DNA of 64,000 bases from Polaromonas sp. JS666 (GTDB taxonomy: Bacteria; Pseudomonadota; Gammaproteobacteria; Burkholderiales; Burkholderiaceae_C), in the NCBI RefSeq assembly GCF_900103405.1, contig NZ_FNHX01000003.1, positions 434,001-498,000 of the forward strand, written 5' to 3'. The notes below the pieces were generated by a model. It saw only the letters and a list, made by a program, of their open reading frames with translations, was not told the DNA's origin and made no database searches. Each line of letters opens with the position of its first letter. Position 1 is the stretch's first letter. The translations under genes and the position numbers were made by a program. Shown piece after piece: positions 59,624 to 64,000 of this stretch.

Positions 59624-60646
59624 ATGATTCACAGATGGCGCTTGCAGCTGGCTTCCTTGGGCACGTATTTCCCGGGTGTGCTGGTGTGCATGGTGATCGC
59701 ACTGGCGGCCACCTTTGTGTCCGAGCATTACGGCGGGCCGCAGCTGCTGTACGCGTTGCTGATAGGCCTGGCCTTTCATTTTCTCAACAGCCATCCGCAG
59801 GCGGCCAAGGGCATAGGTTTTTGCGGCCGTGTGGTGCTGCGTGTCGGCGTGGCCCTGCTGGGCGCGCGCATCACTTTTTCGCAGGTGGCCCAGCTGGGCC
59901 TGGAGACCGCGGCGGTCATCGTGCTGGCGGTGCTGCTCACGATAGGGCTGGGCGTGCTGCTGGCGCGCTGGCTCAAGTGTTCACGCGATGAAGGCCTGCT
60001 TTCGGGCAGCGCTGTGGCCATTTGCGGGGCGTCGGCGGCGCTGGCGGTGTCTTCGGTGCTGCCGCAAACCAAAGAGAACGAGCGCTTCACGCTGCTGGCC
60101 GTCGTGGGCGTCACGGTGCTGTCGACGCTGGCCATGGTGGTCTATCCCTTCAGCCTGCAGGCCATAGGCCTGCTGCCGGGGCAGGCCGGCATCGTGCTGG
60201 GCGGCTCCATCCATGATGTGGCGCAGGTGGTGGCGGCCGGCATGATGCTGGGGCCGCAGGCCGGTGACACGGCGACGGTGGTCAAGCTGTTCCGCGTCAT
60301 GATGCTGATGCCCGTGGTGCTGGCGGTGGCCGTGATGTACCGCAAGCATCCGGCGGTGAAGGTGCCGGAAACCGAGGTGCCGCTGGTGCCGGGCTTTTTG
60401 CTGGCCTTTGTCGTGCTGGTGATGCTGGCCAGCGCCGGCCTCATCAGCCCGCCGATGGTTCAACTGGCCGGCGATGCCTCGCGCTGGATGCTGGTCACCG
60501 CCATTGCCGCCGCGGGTGTCAAGACCAGCTTTGAGGACCTGCTCAAGCTGGGCTGGAAGCCGGTGGCCATGCTGGTCACCGAGACCGTGTTTATCGTGGC
60601 CTTTGTGGTGGCCGCGGTGCTGCTGTTGCGCCTGGGCGGCGGCTGA
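59624..60646 (+). CDS. YeiH/UPF0324 family putative sulfate or sulfite exporter
   Basis: 340 residues with ten or so membrane spans. Family motifs: GFCGRVVLRVGVALLGARIT, SGSAVAICGASAALAVSSVL, GSIHDVAQVVAAGMMLGPQA and LLKLGWKPVAMLVTETVFIV. PF03601 proteins are annotated as putative sulfate exporters, and comparable genes accompany sulfonate degradation, where toxic sulfite or sulfate must leave the cell. Here it is the last gene of the rightward arm of the sulfolactate locus. Transport has not been shown for this protein. Confidence 0.85.
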   Translation: MIHRWRLQLASLGTYFPGVLVCMVIALAATFVSEHYGGPQLLYALLIGLAFHFLNSHPQAAKGIGFCGRVVLRVGVALLGARITFSQVAQLGLETAAVIVLAVLLTIGLGVLLARWLKCSRDEGLLSGSAVAICGASAALAVSSVLPQTKENERFTLLAVVGVTVLSTLAMVVYPFSLQAIGLLPGQAGIVLGGSIHDVAQVVAAGMMLGPQAGDTATVVKLFRVMMLMPVVLAVAVMYRKHPAVKVPETEVPLVPGFLLAFVVLVMLASAGLISPPMVQLAGDASRWMLVTAIAAAGVKTSFEDLLKLGWKPVAMLVTETVFIVAFVVAAVLLLRLGGG

Positions 60647-60662
60647 AGCCTCAAGGCAGCGC

Positions 60663-61766
60663 TTAGCCCAGCAGGGCCTGCGCGAATTCGCGCGCGTTAA
60701 AGGTTTCCAGGTCTTCGAGCTGCTCGCCCACGCCGATGAAATACACCGAGACGGGGCGCAGCGCCGGTGAGGCCAGCGCGCGTTCGCGGGCCCACAGCGC
60801 GATGGCCGCCAGCACGCCGCCCTTGGCCGTGCCGTCCAGCTTGGTCACGATAAGGCCGGTCAGCTGCAAGGTGTCGTCAAAGGCCTTGACCTGGGCCAGT
60901 GCATTCTGGCCGGTGTTGCCGTCAATCACCAGCAGCACTTCATGGGGTGCCGTGGCGTCGGCCTTTTGCACCACGCGCTTGATCTTGCGCAGCTCTTCCA
61001 TGAGGTGCAACTGCGTGGGCAGGCGGCCGGCCGTGTCGACCAGCACCACGTCCTTGCCGCGTGCCTTGCCGGCGCTCACGGCGTCAAAGCTCACGGCGGC
61101 CGGATCGCCCCCTTCCTGGCTCACGATTTCGACGGTGTTGCGGTCGGCCCAGACGCTGAGCTGCTCGCGCGCCGCCGCGCGAAAGGTGTCGGCCGCCGCG
61201 AGCAGCACCGAGGCACCCTCGGTGGCCAGGTGGCGCGTGAGCTTGCCGATGGAGGTGGTCTTGCCGGCGCCGTTCACGCCGGTGACCATGATCACCGTGG
61301 GCTGGTACTGGCCTATCACCAGCGGCTGCTCCAGCGGCTTGAGCAGTTGTGCGATGGCGTCCACCAGCGCGTTCTTGACGGCGACGGGGTGCGTCATGCC
61401 GCCTTCGCGCACGCGGCGCTTGACGTCGGCCAGCAGGTGTTCGGTGGCTTTGGTCCCCGCGTCGGCCATCAGCAGCGCGGTTTCAAGGTCTTCGTACAGC
61501 GCGTCGTCGATGCGGCTGCCGGTGAATACCGTTGAGATGCTGGAGCCGGTTTTGCGCAGGCCGGCCTGCAGCTTGCCGAGCCAGCGCTCGCGTTCCGGCG
61601 GGACGGCGCCGGGGGCCGGCATGGCGATGGGGGTGACCAGCGCGCTGCCTATCAATCCACCCCCGGCGGGTACCGGCGCAGGAACGGCGTCTGCCGCCGG
61701 CGCGGGCGGCGCCGTGGAAGGCACGGCGGCGGGAGGGGGGGATTTTTTCTTGAAAAAACTGAACAT
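60663..61766 (-). CDS. ftsY: Signal recognition particle receptor FtsY
   Basis: 367 residues, SRP-type GTPase that docks ribosome-SRP complexes at the membrane. The G1 loop is GVNGAGKTTSIGKLTRHL, G3 VDTAGRLPTQLHL, G4 TKLDGTAKGG and G5 FIGVGEQLEDL. The N-terminal A domain is short and Pro/Ala-rich rather than acidic, a common betaproteobacterial form; the amphipathic MFSFFKKKS start fits membrane contact. Divergent from the M16 peptidase genes, as in many betaproteobacteria. Confidence 0.97.
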   Translation of the reverse strand: MFSFFKKKSPPPAAVPSTAPPAPAADAVPAPVPAGGGLIGSALVTPIAMPAPGAVPPERERWLGKLQAGLRKTGSSISTVFTGSRIDDALYEDLETALLMADAGTKATEHLLADVKRRVREGGMTHPVAVKNALVDAIAQLLKPLEQPLVIGQYQPTVIMVTGVNGAGKTTSIGKLTRHLATEGASVLLAAADTFRAAAREQLSVWADRNTVEIVSQEGGDPAAVSFDAVSAGKARGKDVVLVDTAGRLPTQLHLMEELRKIKRVVQKADATAPHEVLLVIDGNTGQNALAQVKAFDDTLQLTGLIVTKLDGTAKGGVLAAIALWARERALASPALRPVSVYFIGVGEQLEDLETFNAREFAQALLG

Positions 61767-61838
61767 TGGGTATGCTTGCGAGTCCTAGTGAGCTGTTGCA
61801 CCGTTGCGGGGCAACGTGCGGCGCCACAGAGCTATTCT

Positions 61839-63341
61839 ATGAAACACCCCAGGCAAGACCTTTTGACCTACCCAGTACCCCTTCCAAACCCCGTTTTTCG
61901 CCTTTCCCGAGCCCCCGCCGCCTTGCTGGCTCTGTGCCTGGCCGGCGCCGCGGTTGCGCAGGCGCCCGCCCCGGCGCCTGTGGTGGAGAAATTCACGCTG
62001 GCCAACGGCCTCACGGTGATTGTCAAACCCGACCACCGCGCGCCCACGGTGGCCCACATGCTGTGGGTGCGGGTAGGCTCCATGGACGAAGTGGACGGCA
62101 CCTCGGGTGTGGCCCATGCGCTGGAGCACATGATGTTCAAGGGCACACCCACGGTGAAGCCCGGCGATTTTTCCAAACGGGTTGCCGCGCTGGGCGGACG
62201 CGACAACGCCTTCACCACGCGCGACTACACCGGCTATCACCAGCAGATTCCGGCCGGCAAGCTGGAGGAGGTGATGCGGCTGGAGGCCGACCGCTTTGCC
62301 CACATGCAGTGGCCCGACGAGGAATTCAAACGTGAGATCGAGGTGGTCAAGGAGGAGCGCCGCCTGCGCACCGAGGATTCGCCGCGTGCCATGCTCCACG
62401 AGCAGGGCACGGCCGTGACCTTCCTGGCCTCGCCTTACCGGCGCTCCGTCGTTGGCTGGATGAGCGACCTGGACGCCATGACGCCGGCCGACGTGCGCGA
62501 TTTCTACCGGCGCTGGTATGTGCCGGCCAATGCGGCCGTGGTGGTGGCGGGCGACGTGGAGGTCGCCCAGGTCAGGAAACTGGTTGAGAAATACTACGGC
62601 GGCATCTCCGCGCGGCCTGTGCCCGAGCGCAAGCCCCGCACCGAGCCTGAACAGGACGGCCCGCGCCGCCTGGACTACAAGGCCCCGGCCAGCCAGGCTT
62701 ACGTGAGCATGTCCTTCAAGGTGCCCAAGCTGGAGCCGGCCGATCTCGCGGACCCGGTCGCCGGCGCACCGGCTTCGCCGACGGCGGCGGGCAGCCGCGA
62801 GGCGCTGGCCTTGACCGTCCTGGCCGCGGTGCTCGACGGCTATGGCGGCGCGCGCCTTGAGCGCGCCTTGGGGCAGGGCGACAACCGGCTGTCCGACGGC
62901 GCCGGGGCCTCCAACGGCCTGATGGGGCGCGGGCCGCAGCTGTTTGTGCTGGACGGCGTTCCCGCGGACGGCAAGACCACGCAGCAGGTGGCCGAGGCCT
63001 TGCGCCGGGAAGTCGCCCTGGTGGCGCGCGAGGGCGTGAGCGAGGCGGAACTCAAGCGCGTCAAGACCCAATGGGTGGCCGGCGAGATTTACAAGCTCGA
63101 TTCCGTGTTCAGCCAGGCGCGCGAGCTGGGCTCCAACTGGATACAGGGCTTGCCGTTGGACGGTAGCGAACGTGTGATTGCCGGCCTGCGCCGCGTCACG
63201 GCCGCCGAAGTGCAGGCGGTGGCCGCCAAATACTTCAGCGACGACCAGATGACGCTGGTCACCCTGCTGCCGCAGCCCGCGGACCCCAATCGCAAACCCC
63301 GCAAGCCGGCGCTCCCCATTCGCCATGGCGACGGCTCCTGA
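61839..63341 (+). CDS. M16 (pitrilysin) family zinc peptidase
   Basis: 500 residues, periplasmic. A signal peptide (PAALLALCLAGAAVAQ) precedes KFTLANGLTVIVKPDHRAPT. The zinc motif HxxEH is VAHALEHMMF (His93, Glu96, His97), and the third ligand lies in EVVKEERR near 172-173, so it should be active. ATG 61839 is chosen at the signal peptide; an upstream frame start adds 21 unlikely residues. The next gene is also M16 but lacks this motif; such pairs form active/inactive heterodimers. Confidence 0.92.
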   Translation: MKHPRQDLLTYPVPLPNPVFRLSRAPAALLALCLAGAAVAQAPAPAPVVEKFTLANGLTVIVKPDHRAPTVAHMLWVRVGSMDEVDGTSGVAHALEHMMFKGTPTVKPGDFSKRVAALGGRDNAFTTRDYTGYHQQIPAGKLEEVMRLEADRFAHMQWPDEEFKREIEVVKEERRLRTEDSPRAMLHEQGTAVTFLASPYRRSVVGWMSDLDAMTPADVRDFYRRWYVPANAAVVVAGDVEVAQVRKLVEKYYGGISARPVPERKPRTEPEQDGPRRLDYKAPASQAYVSMSFKVPKLEPADLADPVAGAPASPTAAGSREALALTVLAAVLDGYGGARLERALGQGDNRLSDGAGASNGLMGRGPQLFVLDGVPADGKTTQQVAEALRREVALVAREGVSEAELKRVKTQWVAGEIYKLDSVFSQARELGSNWIQGLPLDGSERVIAGLRRVTAAEVQAVAAKYFSDDQMTLVTLLPQPADPNRKPRKPALPIRHGDGS

Positions 63342-63361
63342 ACCCGATAACCCGAATCCCC

Positions 63362-64000
63362 ATGACCATCGCCACGACATACAGGGCCAAGCGCCCTCTC
63401 ATCCTCTGGGCTGCCGGCTTTGTTTGCCTGTGCCTGCAGGCAACGGCCGGCGCGGCCATCCCCATCCAGCAATGGACGCAGCCCGGGGGCGCGCAGGTTT
63501 ACCTGGTCGAAAGCCCGGCCATCGCCATGCTCGATGTGCAGGTCGATTTCGACGCCGGCACCCGGCGCGACCCGGCCGCCCAGGCGGGCCTGGCGAGCAT
63601 GACCATGACCATGCTGGACAAAGGCCTGGAAGCCAAAAACGGCGAACCCGCCATGGACGAGAATGCGCTCAGCGAGGCCTGGGCCGACCTGGGCGCGCAG
63701 TTCGGCGTCAGCGCCACGGGTGAGCGCCTGGGTTTTTCGCTGCGCTCGCTGACCGATCCGGAACTGCTCGACAAGGCCGTTGCGCTCGCGGCTCGCCAGA
63801 TCGCCGAGCCGTCCTTTCCCGGCGCCATCTGGCAACGCGAACGCGAGCGCATGGTGGCATCGCTCAAGGAGTCCTACACCCGTCCCGGCAGCATCATTGC
63901 CCGCGCCTATGCGAAGGCGGTGTACGGCACGCATCCCTACGGCTATGAGGTGACCGAAGCGACGCTGGCGCGCATCAGCATCGCCGACATGCGCGCTTTC
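63362..64000 (+). CDS. M16 peptidase-like partner, zinc motif absent (cut by window edge)
   Basis: 213 codons, continuing beyond the window. Signal peptide (LILWAAGFVCLCLQATAGA), then QVYLVESPAIAMLDVQVDFD and AGTRRDPAAQAGLASMTMTM, which aligns with the place where active M16 peptidases have HxxEH; here it reads AGLASMTMTMLDKG, so zinc ligands are missing. This is the expected inactive partner of the upstream gene, 20 bases away. The remaining half of the protein is not visible. Confidence 0.88.
   Translation, partial: MTIATTYRAKRPLILWAAGFVCLCLQATAGAAIPIQQWTQPGGAQVYLVESPAIAMLDVQVDFDAGTRRDPAAQAGLASMTMTMLDKGLEAKNGEPAMDENALSEAWADLGAQFGVSATGERLGFSLRSLTDPELLDKAVALAARQIAEPSFPGAIWQRERERMVASLKESYTRPGSIIARAYAKAVYGTHPYGYEVTEATLARISIADMRAF

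Overview
This 64 kb window looks like chromosomal DNA from a high-GC betaproteobacterium of the order Burkholderiales, most likely family Comamonadaceae (Polaromonas / Rhodoferax / Variovorax type). Grounds: a cta/cox operon whose subunit II carries a fused cytochrome c domain and which includes DUF2970, DUF2244 and DUF2909 neighbours; a DUF1841 gene; several Bug-type (tripartite tricarboxylate transporter) binding proteins without their membrane subunits; pca genes under an IclR regulator; and long structured intergenic repeats. No CRISPR array, prophage, transposase, integrase or rRNA operon was seen.

Layout. 1-2703: sarcosine oxidase genes soxB-soxD-soxA (minus strand, soxA cut by the window edge). 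3022-3974: a tRNA-Arg(CCU) whose 3' end is duplicated 872 bp away, flanking one AT-richer gene for an exported TPR protein; this resembles a minimal tRNA-targeted island. 4042-9917: TamA/TamB outer-membrane assembly pair. 9968-12899: MoxR ATPase, small membrane protein, GNAT acetyltransferase and VWA protein in one probable operon. 13036-14592: cytochrome c4-like protein, DUF1841, small membrane protein. 14599-18118: IclR regulator divergent from pcaI-pcaJ-pcaF (beta-ketoadipate to succinyl-CoA plus acetyl-CoA). 18222-22515: TSUP exporter, then an adenylate cyclase-FHA protein followed by a Ser/Thr kinase, a likely signalling module. 22555-29748: Kef-type antiporter with quinone oxidoreductase partner, orphan ParA, MaoC-like protein, trmL, comF, a BioC-like methyltransferase and DUF2244.

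29850-39535 encodes the aa3/caa3-type cytochrome oxidase and its assembly line: ctaC, ctaD, a 37-residue membrane peptide, ctaG, DUF2970, ctaE, SURF1, a thiol-containing membrane protein, ctaA, ctaB and SCO. 39545-42516 holds a sensor with a degenerate GGDEF domain and rpoH; upstream of rpoH is a perfect CIRCE operator plus a third half-site that can form a hairpin next to the ribosome-binding site.

42726-52314 is an IclR-controlled catabolic cluster of unknown substrate (four Bug proteins, RraA-like aldolase, D-2-hydroxyacid dehydrogenase, metal-dependent cyclase-family hydrolase, exported LigI-like amidohydrolase, SMP-30 lactonase). 53299-60646 is a sulfolactate-degradation locus: suyA, suyB, slcC, comC and a Bug protein run leftward, and a GntR regulator, an inositol-monophosphatase-family enzyme and a YeiH-type anion exporter run rightward. 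SlcC and ComC would interconvert the sulfolactate enantiomers through sulfopyruvate, SuyAB would release sulfite and pyruvate, and YeiH may export the sulfur anion. 60663-64000: ftsY and a pair of M16 peptidase genes (one with, one apparently without the zinc motif), the second cut by the window edge.
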